DNA of 64,000 nt from Plectosphaerella cucumerina (lineage: Eukaryota; Ascomycota; Sordariomycetes; Glomerellales; Plectosphaerellaceae). The notes under the pieces were generated by a model. That model saw nothing but the letters and a program-made list of their open reading frames with translations. It was not told the origin of the DNA and made no database searches. The position numbers were made by a program, and so were the translations under genes. Positions within the stretch are counted from its first letter, which is position 1; each line of letters opens with the position of its first letter. Below are positions 33,239-46,105 of the stretch, piece after piece. The DNA lies in NCBI GenBank assembly GCA_020746995.1, contig JAGPXD010000003.1:2108001-2172000 (forward strand), read 5' to 3'.

Positions 33239-34585
33239 TCATCGGCCCCCCGTCTCGTCCACGATGCTCTTACGGCTCGTCTCGTCCCGGCTCAGCAGTC
33301 TCTGGCTCTCCTCCGCCTCGCCAGTGTTGACAAAGGCCGTCATGTCCTGGATCCACTCGTTCATCTGCTTTTTCCACCTCGTCTGCTCCGCTTCAATGAA
33401 CCTCTCGGTGTCGGGCGGGGTCTGCCAGTTCACCTGGTCATTCTCCGCCGCGGCGAGACGCCTCTTCTGTCCCGTCTGGGCCGCGCGCGCGAGGACGCCG
33501 GCGATGAGGCTGACGGAGCGCATGCTGTTCGTCGGGGTTCACCTCGCGTCAGCCACGGTCTTCATACGTTTCTGGCACTCTCCGGGAGGGGGTGGTACAT
33601 ACCTGTCGTCGTTGGCGGGGATCGTGTACGTCACCCAGCTCGGGTCGACGTCCGTGTCGATGATGCCGATGCTGGGCACCGACGAGAGACCGCACTCGTA
33701 CAGCAGCGTCTTGTTCTCCTTGGGGTTGAGGCACACGACGAGGTCGGGGATGAGCGACCGCCTGTCGCGCTCGTGGGCGCGGAAGCCCTCGAGCGGCTCG
33801 TCCTTGTGGTTGACCATCTTGACCCTGCTCTCGCGGTGGATGATGTCTCGGTTGGTCATCATACCAGGCGTCCACCGAGAGAAGAGGTGGCAGCCGCCCG
33901 CCATCTCCGCCGCCGCCGTGACAATGTCCATCTGGCCGTTCCGGGTGCCGGCGAAGAGGATCAGGCCACCGCGGAAAGCGACCTCCTCGACCACACGGGC
34001 CGCGCGGCGGAGGTGCGCCGCCGTCGTCTCGAGCGAGATGATGTGGATGTCGTCCCTGACGCCGTAGATGTACCGCGAGTTGTCAACGTTCCAGCGCGAG
34101 GTGTGGTGACCCAGGTGCGTCTGCGATGCCATAAGGAGCTCCAGCGTCACCTCGTCCGCCGACGGAGGCTCCGACATGACCGTCCTGGGCACCTTGCGGG
34201 CATCAACGACGGAACCGATCTTGGCCGTCTTCTCCTGCAGCTGCTGATACGCCGTGAATGACGGACCCGCGCCTTCATTGACTGCCGCCCGGCGCTTCTT
34301 GAGAAGTCGCTTGTACCGGCTGTAATCCTCCTTCGACATCCAGGTGCGGTCCTTGGAGGCCAATGGGAACGTGTGCCATGCGGCCTCGGTGGTGACTTGC
34401 TTCACGGCGTCCATCGTCAGGCCCGTGGCTGAGGTGTCTTGGGAGAGGTAGCGGACGCATGTTCGCGGGATCGTCGGGGCGAGGGCGAGCCGGCCTGTTC
34501 AATTCCGCTGTCAGCGACAAGCAAGATGTATCTGAGGTTCCCGATTGAGCCTACCTTGCCGGCTGGCTATGCTCCGGATGATCAT
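33239..34585 (-). CDS. MRP4: mitochondrial small ribosomal subunit protein uS2m
   Basis: Component of the mitochondrial 37S ribosomal subunit. Exons, descending, are 34585-34555, 34494-33603 and 33524-33239. The introns are 60 and 78 bp, and the product is 402 residues. The tiny first exon (MIIRSIASRQ) plus the start of exon 2 make an Arg/Ser-rich, acid-free presequence ending near RYLSQDTSA. This start was preferred over the internal ATG at 34414, which would lose the presequence. The uS2 fold is shown by LMASQTHLGHHTSRWN, IYGVRDDIHIISLE, ILFAGTRNGQ, SRWTPGMMTNRD, PDLVVCLNPKENKTLLYE, IGIIDTDVDPSWVTYTIPAN and, across intron 2, DDSMRSVSLIAGVL. The charged C-terminal 80 residues are a fungal mitochondrial extension. 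Confidence 0.92.
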
Positions 34586-35014
34586 GATGGTCGTCGGGTC
34601 GTTCGTCGTGCTGCGGTTCACAGGAGCTGGAGCTGGAACCTCGAGCCAATCTGGAATCTTTCGGGAACAATTTTTGGACCAGCAACGCGCGACGTCCGCG
34701 TGCACAGACCACCCCACCCGGTTCGGCCCATTGCTTACGTACACAGTGCAACACGGCCCCTGAATTGATCCAAGCAATGCAACCGAACGACATCACAGGC
34801 ACCTTGAAGAGCGACCAACAATTACAAACAGAAACTCAAGTGCATTGCATTAAGAGCGGTATGGGTAGTCAACAATCTACGAAGACAAGCATGCTCGTAC
34901 ACCAGAAGCGGCTATGTATGTATGTACAGGTCTCCCAGTGCGCCCTCATTATTTCATGACGCGGTCGGTCGCACTCAGGTGGACGCGCAAAAAGCAACCC
35001 CCCGTTCTCCCCGT
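34586..35014. other. intergenic region
   Basis: Upstream region of the uS2m gene and 3' flank of the CBS-PB1 gene. Nothing else is seen. Confidence 0.4.
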
Positions 35015-37256
35015 CTACCGGCTGGTGAGCCTCGAGATGGTGAAGACGCCGATGATAACGACGGCGAGAGTGACGATGGCGCCAGGCAGGAGCAGCTCGT
35101 TGGGCACGCCCTGGATGACCTGGTCGGGGAGAGGCTGCTGGTTCCTCGAGCGGCGCGAGCGGCGGATGGAAGAGACATCGTCCTCCTCTTCCTCTTCCTC
35201 GTCCTCCTCGTCATCGTACACCTTCCTACGCTCGCGGATGGTCGATGCGGGCGGCGTGGGCTCGACCGGCGTGGGCGCCGGGGCCACGGGAGGCTTCTCA
35301 GGGTCGTGTACGAAGAGATCGACCTTGTCACGGCGGCCCTGGCGGGCGAGGAGAATGGCCTCAAGGAGATCGTTGTCCGTGGTGATGGAGACTGAGTCGC
35401 CCTCATCGTCAAGGTAGCTGAGCGCGAAGCCGCCGCTGACCTTGCCCTCCTCAACCGCGGGCACACCGCCAATGTTGTCCACCTCGCTGCCGAGCTTGGC
35501 GATGACGTTGGACACCATGGCGCCGACACCCTGCGAGGCGATCACCTGCAGCCTGTGGACGCGGCCCGAGGGAGCCTTGAACTTGAAGGGGAAGGGAAGC
35601 TCAGCGGGCGACTGGGCGGGCGTGTCGATGGCATGGAACTCGGACGGCGGCGGGGACTCGGCGCCCGTGTGCGAGGCGGAATCGCCCGGGGCGACGCTAT
35701 CTCCTATCCGCTCCCTGGTGATATCCGGGGACATGATGCGGGATCCGAGGTTCGTGTGGTGGTGGCTGTGGCTGCCCTCGCCCGACATGATGGACTCGGT
35801 CTCGTTGTCCAGGGACAGCCAGAACTTGTTCCAGGCGGGGCCCTCGTTGTCGTTGGTCGACATGGTGTTGATCTGCTCGAGGGTGGCGTAGGTGAGCTTG
35901 AGGACGTCGACCATGCCAACGATCTCGCCGCCGTCGTTCATGACTGGCAGGTTCAGGTAGTGGCCGTCTGGTGATGTTGTCAGTGGCGTTACTCAAAGGA
36001 CAGGAGTGTCATAGGCGACGGCTTACCGTGCATCTTGCGCAGAGCGGCCTGGATGCTCATGTCCATGGGCGCAAAGTCGGGGTGAGGAGTCATGACGCGC
36101 ACCACGCTGCAGGTGGCAGGGTCGAGACCAACAGCGATGACACGCAGAACGACGTCCTTGCTGGTGAAGATACCAGTGATGGCGCCTTGATCCTGGACGA
36201 GGACGGCAGTGGTGCGGTTCTCCTTCATCAGCTGGGCAGCCTCCTTGACCGAGGTCCTGACGCTGACGGTGACGGGCGGGTTGCCGTTGAGGATAGTCTC
36301 GAGCGTCGGGCCGGACATCTTGCTGCGCAGAGCCTCGACGTACTGGATGATCTGCTGGGGCTGGCTGGCGCCCATCTCGGACTGAACACCCTCGAGAGCG
36401 TCGTACAGCCTCCTGGAGGAGGAGTAGGCGCGCTCCAGCTTCTCCATGGCGTCGTAGAAGCACTTTGTAATGTCCAGAATACCCGAGATGTCCTGGTTCT
36501 CGTCCATGACGGGCAGGTGGCGGAAACCCTTCCTGACCATGAGGTCCAGGGCGTCGGTGGCGCTCGTGTCGGTGCGCGCGCAGAGGGGGTTCTTGGTCAT
36601 GATCTCGGCGATGGTGACGGCATTGGGCTTGAGGCCGGCACCGACGACGCGGAAGGCTAGGTCCTTGGCGGTGAAGATGCCCGAGATTCGGTCGTCGTCG
36701 TCGGTGACGAGGACGCAGTCCTCCCTCTTGGCGGCCATGAGCTGGGCGGCCTCGCTGACGGTGGTGGCGGGCTTGATCTGCAGGGCCGGGCTGGGCTTCA
36801 GGGCGAGGACGGTGCCGGGCGGCGCCTTGCGGGTGTGGCGGGCGCGGCCGGAGAGGTGCTTCTTCTTGGAGAGGTCGTTCTCCATCTTGCGACGGATCGC
36901 CTTGACGTAGTAGTCAGCATCCATCATGTTGTACTGCCTGGATCTCTCCATGTCTGAGTAGGAGATTCTGGACATGGTAGAAGGGCGAGGGGAGAGGTCG
37001 TCGTCGAATTGTCGCAGGTGTGTGTGTAGAACAGAGTGTCGGGAATGCATACCTCATCTCTCTTGCTCTGCTTCTGCCGGCTCGCGCTGACAGAGGAGCC
37101 GACGGGAGGAGCAGCGCCGGCATCGCTGAGCTTGGACGAATCGACCGTCTCGAGGACAGGACGAGGTATGCTGGAGCCCGAGGGGCTGTTGGCGAAGGGG
37201 ATGGCACCGCGGCTGGGGCCGCGATTGGGCGTGCCTCTCAGGGTGTTGCCTGACAT
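35015..37256 (-). CDS. CBS- and PB1-domain membrane protein (S. pombe Mug70-like)
   Basis: Exons, descending, are 37256-37053, 36900-36027 and 35967-35015. The introns are 152 and 59 bp, and the product is 676 residues. The acceptor of intron 1 was placed at GTCAAG before GCG because this gives RDE joined to AIRRKMENDLSKKK and has a perfect GCTGAC branch site 12 bases upstream. Four CBS motifs follow in two pairs: EDCVLVTDDDDRISGIFTAKD, FRHLPVMDENQDISGILD, TTAVLVQDQGAITGIFTSKD and YLNLPVMNDGGEIVGMVD. A PB1 domain comes next (PFKFKAPSGRVHRLQV to FALSYLDDEGDSVSITTDND), then an acidic/basic linker and a C-terminal transmembrane anchor (LLPGAIVTLAVVIIGVFTI). CBS pairs usually bind adenosine nucleotides. 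The role in filamentous fungi is undetermined; the tail anchor suggests an organelle membrane facing the cytosol. Confidence 0.88.
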
Positions 37257-38572
37257 TGCATAAACAACTCAGATTGCTTGGTGGGAGACTTGTTCAGGCG
37301 GAGGGTCCACGGGCGGCAGGCGTGGTGGTGCGGCAGGACCTCGGTCGGGACGGGGGAGAACGTCTCGGTAGTAGGAATGCAGCTGTTGATATGCTTCGGT
37401 CTGGTGGTCTGGGGGCGAGGCGATGCGTTTGTGATGCTTCGGAGACGAGTTGGAATGGAATGTTTCTCGTGGCCAATCGCAGCCGGGGGCCCAAAAACCT
37501 GCAGATGCTGGGAAGGGGGACAGGAGAAGGGAAGTTGTTTGGCTCCCTGGTCACCAGATGGATGGGTGTGGACGGAGCTTGGCTGTATCTGTTCACGCGT
37601 CCACTCTTCATAATTTCCTGTCCGGGGTCCCAAGCTCAGGCTGGGCCGGCCGTTCGGTTTCCCGCTCTCAGTTGGCGTGGTGACCCGGGCGCACGGGCCA
37701 CATGACATCCGTTTCGTTCCTGAACGTCCCGACTGGCCGACTGGGCAGATGACTCAGCGAGCTGTTGTTCTTTCGACGCGAGCATCAGTCTTCCACCGCT
37801 CAATTCATCCAATGTCACACCGCAGTTGGCCTTTGATCACGCTCTGGATCGTCTCATATTCATACTGACTGCAGCTGCAGGTGCGCGATGGGATTGGACC
37901 AATGCCTTGGATGCACCTGCAGCGCGATCGTGAACCACACCGCATAGCGGACCGATCCCGGGTCTTAACGGCTCTCCGAGCCAGGATGACCCCACGACAT
38001 CGCATGACACCAGTGTCACAACCGACAGGCCATCCATCCACACGTCGCCTCACTCTGCCGAGGCGTGATGTCTGATATTTTCTTCTTCGGGGCTGCAGAT
38101 CTTTTTGCTGCATCAGCTTTGGTTTTTTCGTCCTGGGCTATCTTCAGACATTGCCTGCTCTTGGTGATGACTAGATGCTATGTCGTACAGACATCCATTC
38201 ACCTTTGCCATATTGTCTTCAAAGAACAAACGTCTCATGCAGATGTAACAACCATGTAACCTGGCTCTGTCTGTAGCGCAGATCACCTGGGGCAACTATC
38301 CTTGGAGATCTTGATGACCTTGCTTGTTGCTATGCTGTCTCCAAGCACATGAGGACAAAAGGGATCTCCCATGCATCAACAGCCACATCCACGTTGACAA
38401 GTTGGCATGGGAACTTCATTCAAAGAAGCCATTTCCTTGTTCAGTACTACAACGTCAAGTTGTCGTCACCTCGGTTGCCATGACAGCTGATCACTTGACA
38501 CTCGTCGGCTTCTCATGGCGGCCACCATGAACTCCAAAACTACGAAGAGCTGATAACGACTCTCCAGGTTAA

Positions 38573-38579
38573 TATAAAT
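38573..38579 (+). promoter_or_regulatory. TATA-like box TATAAAT
   Basis: Isolated TATA-type element in the gene-poor interval, in the right orientation for the small ORF at 38749 or for a non-coding transcript. It is not supported by any recognised gene. Confidence 0.25.
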
Positions 38580-38748
38580 CAGAGTTCGCCATGACAACTT
38601 GTCCCAGCAACCAAGTCAAGATACAAGGTGTCAAGCTGTCATCATGTTTACTCGATCAACCAAGGCATCAGGAATCGAATTGATGACATTGATCAGTCAG
38701 AGGAGGCAGTGTTCCCAGATGAAAGTGTATTAATAAGCTACGGCACAT

Positions 38749-38994
38749 ATGATGATGCCTTTACTGGATAGTACCTGGGACGAGTCAAAGGTGATGCGAA
38801 TGGGTAATCAATATTCCATTAGCCTGAAGAGACTCAAGGCCAAAGTATTGAAAGTGGTCGATGAGATCTTCGGCCTCGAGCTTACACGCAGAGCAGCAGT
38901 GTCTATTGTCTTGAGCCGCATGACAAAAGACATACATCAGAATTATTCATCCATATTCCATATGCAGCAACATCTCGTGGTCAGTAAGATCTAG
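38749..38994 (+). CDS. possible small ORF, 81 codons, unknown
   Basis: The frame starts with three ATG-rich codons and encodes a helical, Lys/Leu-rich peptide (for example SISLKRLKAKVLKVVDEIFG). No signal peptide or known domain is seen. Codon use is unlike the C-ending bias of neighbouring genes, so it may not be translated. Confidence 0.15.
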   Translation: MMMPLLDSTWDESKVMRMGNQYSISLKRLKAKVLKVVDEIFGLELTRRAAVSIVLSRMTKDIHQNYSSIFHMQQHLVVSKI

Positions 38995-39619
38995 CACTGC
39001 TTCCATATCACACAAACAATGAGGTTCCGTTCGAACAAGTCAATTCAGATGGACACTCGATCTCTACTCTTGGCACATCGAGAACAGGTCCTGATGCTCG
39101 AGGGGCGCAAATGGCCCTCAACCACCCGAACCTCTTCCCTTCCTTCCCCCTTCCTCCACCTGACCGAGGTCACATCCCTAAATATCAACGCATCCATATC
39201 CCAGTCCCAGATTTTTCCTGTTCGCCGTCTCCTTGTATTAGGCCCGTGCCGCATCCCGTCGATCCGGTAGAGAAAAAGTGTCAAGTCGCGGAGCAACAGT
39301 ATTCGTACATGCTCGCCTGCCAAAGGGAGGAGCCGAAATCCAGCGCCAAAGGCAAAAAAACTGACGGCACGGGGCCAGAACCGGGCCCCGTCGCCCACAA
39401 GGATCATCCGGAAAGTTGGCGTCAAAGTCGTTAAGTAGTACACGGGCCCCTCGAAGGGGGGGGCCCAGCTACTCGACTCGACGAGGCATCGAGATGCAAG
39501 CCGGAGTAGATTGTCGATTCGAAAAACAGGACACCAAACGCCGGAGAATCCCCCTCTTTTTACCCATCCGATCCCTTTTGAAGCGACGCCAAAAACAACA
39601 GTCGAATGTCAATAATGTT

Positions 39620-42188
39620 TCACGACGTGCCGAAGAAGACATCGTCGTTGGTGAACATGTCGACGTCATCGAACTCGTCAAACTTGCTCATGACGAGCAT
39701 GCTTGAGTCGCGGTCAAAACCACCCAGGCCGCCGACGACAACCTCGTCGTTGGTGAAAGCCTTCATCAGCAGCTCCTCGTCGTCATCGACGACACTGAGG
39801 CCAAGGCTGGAGAGGCTCGTGTTGCCCGGGTCGGCGGCGGTATCGAAGTAGCGGGTGGCGGGAGGTGGGGAGGAGGATTGCGAGAGCTCCGGCGGGGTGT
39901 TGTACTGGCTGCCGATGCTCTTGGACGGGGATCCGACGGAGGCTCGGGACGCGTGGGGAAGAGAGGAAGGCAGGTCCATGATCTCTTCCGGAGACACGTA
40001 AGGCGAGGCATTGACAGAGTGCTGGCTGGCCATTTCCGAGGGCGACACGGCGGGGGCGAAGTCTTGCTGCGGGACCTCGATCGAGGCGGTGGGAGGCGGG
40101 GCCGCGCCGAGGCAGGGCATCGGCGCAGAGGACATGGACGGCATCGGGGCGCTGGAAGGGTGCGTTCCGAGCTGGTGACCTTCCTGCTTGATGAGATCCA
40201 CGCCCATGGATGCATTGAAGCCGTTGTTGAAATCGTGTTCCGGAGAGTTGGCACCCGAGGCATCAGAGTAGGAGGTCTGCGAGGAGGCTGAGCTGTCGGC
40301 GCCCATGGGAGACTTGCTGCCGCTGTTCTTGGCCCTCGTCCTGGTGGACTTGTCGAGACGGTCGTCCATCTCGGGGCGGTGCTTGCGGGGCCGTCCACGC
40401 TTGACAACCTTCTTGACAATGCCGTCAAAGGCGCCAATGCACATGCCGCGCTGGCGGTGACGGGTCAGGGCATCATGACGGGCGAAGCTGTTGCCGCATT
40501 CGCAGGGGTACGGCTTGATTCCGGTGTGAATCTTGGCGTGGCGCTTCAGGTCGTGCTGGCGGACGAAGCACTTGTGGCAGGACGGGCACTGATATTGACG
40601 GTCGTTGAGGTGGGTCTGGACGTGAGACTTGATGTTCTCCTTGCGGCCAAACTTCTTACCGCAGTCATCGAACAGGCAGGTCCATTTGTTCTCGGCGTCG
40701 GGACCGCTGATGTAGGTTGAGATGTCGTCGATAGTGATGCCGGTGTCCGTCTTGGTCTCCTCGATGTTGATGTCTGCGATGCTGGCCGCGCTGGCGATGC
40801 TGGCAAGCGACTCGGTCCTTCGGTGAGCGCTTCCGCGGTGAGGCGACGAGGCACCACCCTGGGAGTACGCGGTGGATGCCGGAGACCCGGTGGCGCTCGA
40901 TGCTGCGTGAAGAAGCTCAGAGTTGATGTCGAAGGGTCCCGAGACCGGGAAGCCGAGCTGAGGTGTCTGAGGCTGGGACATGTCATGGGCACGGACTATG
41001 TCCTCGGAGACGTCGCCGAACCCATCCTGGATCTTGAGGAACTCGGAGTTGAAGTTGTTCATGTTCAGGAAGTCCGCAGTTGGCATCTGGCCCTCGAAGA
41101 CCTGGGCGTCCGGGATGGTGGTTGTCAGGGGGGGCGTCTGGGTGGTGCCCTCCTCGGCGCGGCGCCTCATCTCTTCGAAGATGTTCTGCGTTCTCTGGGC
41201 TGACTTGTTGCGAACGGGCTTAAGGGTTTCCTCCATGGACTCATCGTAGCCCTCGGCGAACCTGTTGGGCCGAGACACCGGCTCATGCTTGACGCGATCG
41301 TGCGGTGTCTCGAGAGGAGTGGGAGGAAAGTAGCCTTTTCTCGTGTTAGTGTCTGACTGACGGGGGAAGTCAGAAGGACGACATACCATTTTCGTTTTGG
41401 TGATCGGGCGTGGATGGCCGTTGAGACTGGTCCATACCAAGGGTCTCAAACTTGGCCACACGGTCCATGATACCGTTGCTGATTCTGCGAGAGGAGCGCC
41501 TGGAGTGACCAGTCTCTCCCTCAGAGTGCCAGCTCTGAGGAACGCTCGGGCTCTCGTTGAAGTTCATGAAGGTTGGCGTCGACAGGGGTGAGTCGGCGGT
41601 GAAGAGCTCAAAGTCCTTGTCAGCCATCATGGCACTGCCGAATCCGTTGTCCTTTGTGCCGGAGACCATCATGTTCATGGCTCCGCCGTAGGGGTCGAAG
41701 GACACAGGAGAGGCGTCGTAGCAGGCAACGCCGAAGCGCTGGTGCTGCGGTGTGCCATGAGGCGACATGAGGTAGTTCTCGTGGTCGTTGGCCGACATGA
41801 AGTTCTGTTGGAGGAAGTGATGTTGTTGCTGGAGTTGGTGGTGTTGTTGTTGGTGGTTGTTCTGCTGGAGGGGGCCCGGGCGTGCTTGAATGCGTTGCTG
41901 CTGCGCTTCTCGCAGTACATGCTGCGGAATTGTTGCTAGTCCTGTGTTAGTATCGTTGCTTACCTGTGCAAAGTCCTGCCGTGTCGGAGTTGCCGCAGGA
42001 GACATCTGGATCTGACGTCTCGTGTCCAAGCTGAGTCCTCGGCGGTGGCCGAGGGCTCTCTGACGTTGTTGGATACTGGGCATGGCAGGGATCTTGGTGG
42101 CTTCAAAGGCGGACGGGGTCGAAGTTTGCCGTCGGTGATTCGCTCTTTGACGAGCCTGAAGATCTCGAGTAGGGTTATTGGACAGCAT
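39620..42188 (-). CDS. ACE2: Swi5/Ace2-type C2H2 zinc-finger transcription factor
   Basis: Nuclear regulator of the RAM/Ace2 type, controlling cell separation and wall genes in yeasts and conidiation or morphogenesis in moulds. Exons, descending, are 42188-41387 and 41334-39620. The intron is 52 bp (GTATGT..AAG), and the product is 838 residues. Three tandem fingers span about residues 487-570: C-x4-C-x12-H-x3-H (CLFDDCGKKFGRKENIKSH), C-x2-C-x12-H-x3-H (CPSCHKCFVRQHDLKRHAKIH) and the atypical third C-x-C-x12-H..C (CECGNSFARHDALTRH). KRGRPRKHRP follows, an AT-hook-like basic stretch. This arrangement is characteristic of Swi5/Ace2. The N-terminal part is Gln/His-rich and disordered. A start at 42188 (MLSNNPTRDLQARQRANHRR) is the first ATG of the frame. 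An apparent 28-bp GTAAGC..CTAG intron was rejected as too short. Confidence 0.88.
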
Positions 42189-45100
42189 TGTGTCGCAAGG
42201 TCGAGTCCGGAGGGAATTGTCGTAGGTCGGTTTTGTCAATGGGAACCTTTGGTCCGAAACTGGGGGGGGGAGCGATGTCAGTATCGGTCAGATGGGGAAG
42301 GAAGTGGAAGAGAGCGCACCTCACGCAGCGCAAGCAGGGCTGCCGGGCAGAAAACGGGAAGTTTGTGGTTGTACTCAGTCGAGGTTGGCTTTACAGCTCA
42401 ACTTCGATGTGAGGAAGAAAGGCCTCTCTGGGCCGAGGGTTCGGGGGGGTCTCAAGCTCTACTTGGACAAAGGCAAAGCCTCTGAGGTGTTACTGTCTTC
42501 GAGCCTGATGGCAGATGTTGTATCTGTAGATGGGATGCGATGTGGATGATGAGGTTGCGATGGAGATGTCCTGCAGCAGTAGCGGCCTGGGGAAGGACGG
42601 GACTTTGATGAGATGAAAGGTCAAGATTCCACTTTCGCAAGACGAGTCGTCTCGGGTGGGTAAAGGCTCGATGTAATAGTAATGGTCCAGCTCGGGTTGC
42701 CAAGTGGGTGGCCTCGAGGAGATGGAGAGATGGTCATCGAGTTAGTAGGGTGTTGACTTTGATCGCACTCGTCGCCATGGCAACAAATCTGGGCGGTCGA
42801 CGGAAGCTGACCCCGGCGGACACCACTGCACAATCGCCTGTCACGGCGACGGGAGGCCACGGCGCTAGGCCGAATCCGGCGGGACCTCCAGTACCCCGAC
42901 TTCAGCCAGCAAGGCACCATCTAAATTCTCCCGTCATCCTCCAATCCGCTGGCAGTCTGTACCTTCACCTCGATGCGCGCGCCTGCGTGCGCTGGATGAA
43001 TCTTCCAGCACCTCTGCAATTTGACAACGACAACCTCAAGCTCTGCATCATGTCTCCATCGTATGCACTCGGCTCTCGAACCTCCCACCCATGCATCTGT
43101 TCTTCGAGCACGGCCGTTCCTCTTATCTGAGCCCCGGAGTCACTGCTTCATCGGGAGCGTCATCCTGGCGATTTCCGCCTAAACACCCATGAGCGCTGCG
43201 CACCCTGAACAGGCCTCAGTCTGACATCCGGCTGTCTCGCGAAAGTTGAGCCTCGACGGGCAGTGTCGAGACGCTGCGTCATGGTGGTCCACTTGTTTCC
43301 CCCTCCGAGACAGCACATCACAAGCAAGTCCAAGACCCCGTGACAAGGTTTCCGCGGTTTGCGGACGGCGCCGTCCTTGGCGCTGTTGTTCTCTCCGCGT
43401 CCGCCGACAAACACACGCCCATTGCCATGGATACCCCGAGGCCGGCTGCCTCTGCGGCTCGAATAAAGTTCGGTGTTGTTCCTCTGAGTTCATCTCGTCT
43501 TCTCTGGAAGCCCAAGCCTCGGCGTCGACATGCGACGGAAGCTGCAAACAGAGCACGGGCCAGCTCTTGGACTGGGAGACGTCCCCCCGACAACATTCCA
43601 CCACCACGGCACTGGATATCTCAATCGTCATCGACACGCAAGGCGCAGCCCGTGCGTGGCTTCGTAGATACTGACCTGTAAGTGCTGAAGCACACATGTT
43701 CGTGATGTCTTCGCTCAGGTCAGCCCATAAACCGCCTACAAGCTGGGTCTATCGCACATGTGACTGCACTTCCTGGTAGGCATGTGCAAAGTCTGAAGCC
43801 ATGACACTATGGTAAGGCAACCTCTGAAACCTATGGCGGTAAATAAAAGCTGTTCTCATGGAAGTGGCATTTGGCTGTACTGTAGTGCAAACATGAAGTT
43901 GCTCAGGGCCAAGATGAGTTCCTGGCCCTAGTCGGCATGGGGAAAAGAACATGAAGCCTTGCCGATCTGTTGGGAGAAGCTTTACACTCCAGATCCAGGC
44001 GAGCCACACGCTCAGTTGTTGGCTTGGACCGCCTTTCAGACCCCTGGGCTTCGATATCAGCCCTATTAGCTCTGTCGCCACTGCATAAATTCCTATCTGC
44101 CTTGTCCTCTGACTCCATCAATCCACCTCCAGCTCTGATATATAGGAACGGTCCTCAATGAAAACGGATGCAACTAACACGTGTATTGGACTATAGCGGC
44201 TGGCCACGATCAATCCGGCTCAAAGCCATGAGCCGAAAAGCCCAGACCCAAGGTTGATGAAGCATGGTCATGACCGAGCGCGAGCCCTGTTCGCATAGCG
44301 ACATCCATGTAATGAATCAGTTGGGCGTGCAGACACTGGGAGAAGGGCACTTGTTATCTGAAACGATACCAGCTTCGAGTCTTAAGTAGCCACAGCAAAC
44401 CGAGGTGCGAGTCTAGGGGCCACTACACTTGGGTGCATGACTTCGCGACACATACATCACGAGACATTCGATAGCAAATCCCAGCTGAAGACTGAATCGT
44501 CTGATGGAAAGTTCTACAGCAAGGCTAAGCTAAGTACAACGTTTCAAGCCATCTTGCCGTGAAGTTCAACCTCGATGCGATGATGGCGTTGGGTGCCCAG
44601 ATCACACCTCAAGCTCTCACCAACGCTCCTTCACCAAGCCCGAGGATCTCCTTCAACACATCATGGGATACGGAAGAGCACAGTGGGGTCATACAAGTGC
44701 AGCAAACGAGCCTCAATCACCGACCAGTTAACAATCCATCGCCTGTCCAGGAATCCACGCGCGGGAGGCAGCACTCGAAACCTCGAATGCTGTGCAGGGT
44801 TGTTTGCCTTCACCAAAGGGAATAAACCCCCTCCACCTTGTCCAGCAATAGTCCGAACTGCTATGTTTATCCACAGAGGGCGCTTCACATGGCTTGCGTA
44901 TCAAGACTCGAGGTAGATATCCAAGCTTGACGAACATTACCAGCAAGAGGCATGCTCAAGCGGCTCATGCCCTCTCCCTGGTCATCAACGAAAGCGAAGT
45001 GGATTGGACTGCTTCCAGAGTCGACCGTTACCCTTAATGTACTCTCATGAGCCATTCTAGATTCGGGATAGAATCCCTGACATCTCCCCAGTGTTTAATG

Positions 45101-46105
45101 CTCATCACACCTGATGGAGGCCTGCGATACTTCTGACACTGCTCGGGTAGGGTCATGAACTTTCACAAATACAAGCAGCGTCCCATCACGCCATGTTCGA
45201 CATCAGGGCCCTCAGAAACATGAATGCTCGACATTGGAAGGCTTCCATCATGATGAATGCGTCTTTGCCGACGATTCGACCCGAGTCGATCATGTTGCGG
45301 GGGCGGAGTCGCGGTGAGGTGAGCTACAAGTCGGCAGGAACAGTGGAGGGAGTCCATTCCGTTTGACGGACTGGTTCCTCCCTCGAGTGGTTCAGAGGAA
45401 AGAGCAACCGGAACAAACCCTCAAACGAGTGCAGACCCAACAGCCCCTGAAAGATGCATCTGGCTGATCCATCTGATGCCAACTTTGCAGTCAAGCTGCT
45501 CACCTAATGCTCCGCAAGGATCAATCTCCAGAGGGGTGACGCATCGGTGCCTGGCGGCTGGGTCTCTGGGGCTGTTCTAGACTGCGACGGATGAGCAGGA
45601 AAATGCCCTAGCGCCGCGGGGCTTGCAGGTCTTGCAGCTCCATTCAGCTGGCCATTCCTTTTCCAAATGGAGCCGCATCGGAAGGGAGGAAGCAAGCAAG
45701 AAGCACTGCACAGACACTCTCCATCGCTCCTTCCTCCCGCAGATGCTGCGTCATGAGGTGACTGCCGAATCACACCGTGACGACGCCGACGTCTAATTCA
45801 TCGATCATGTTCGGCTGAACGTTGGATCGATCCAGATGCAATCGAGAGACATTAGCAGACGCTCTAGCCTCGAACAACCGCGTCGACAAAAAAACACCTC
45901 GTTCTGGCGCGGATCGACGATTCAGCGCTTTCGCCTCGCCCCGCCACTCCTTCGGGCGACCGACCGACCACCACACACGCACGACACTCTCTCTCGCCAT
46001 CCGAATCCTCCGCGGCTGACTGCCTGCCTGCCCACGGCATTCTTCTCGCTCCCCAAACCGTACCGGTTCTGCACTGGCTGGGTCCCCGCCAGTGGAATGT
46101 GACGC

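Larger units (their letters stand above)
37257..39619. other. 2.4-kb intergenic region
   Basis: This lies between the start of the CBS-PB1 gene and the 3' end of the Ace2-type gene. From about 37860 to 39100 the base composition is more AT-rich and TGAC/GTCA-rich than elsewhere. A TATAAAT lies at 38573-38579, followed 170 bases later by an 81-codon ATG frame (38749-38994) that has no recognised domain. Confidence 0.45.

Noticed and set aside
37860..39100. Possible transposon remnant in AT-richer spacer
   Set aside because: No terminal inverted repeats, no transposase or reverse-transcriptase fragments, and CpA dinucleotides are not depleted as RIP would cause.
41936..41963. GTAAGC..CTAAC..CTAG intron in the Ace2-type gene
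   Set aside because: Only 28 bp long, below any plausible intron size. The frame is open through it, and the encoded TNTGLATIPQHVLREAQQQ reads as normal protein.
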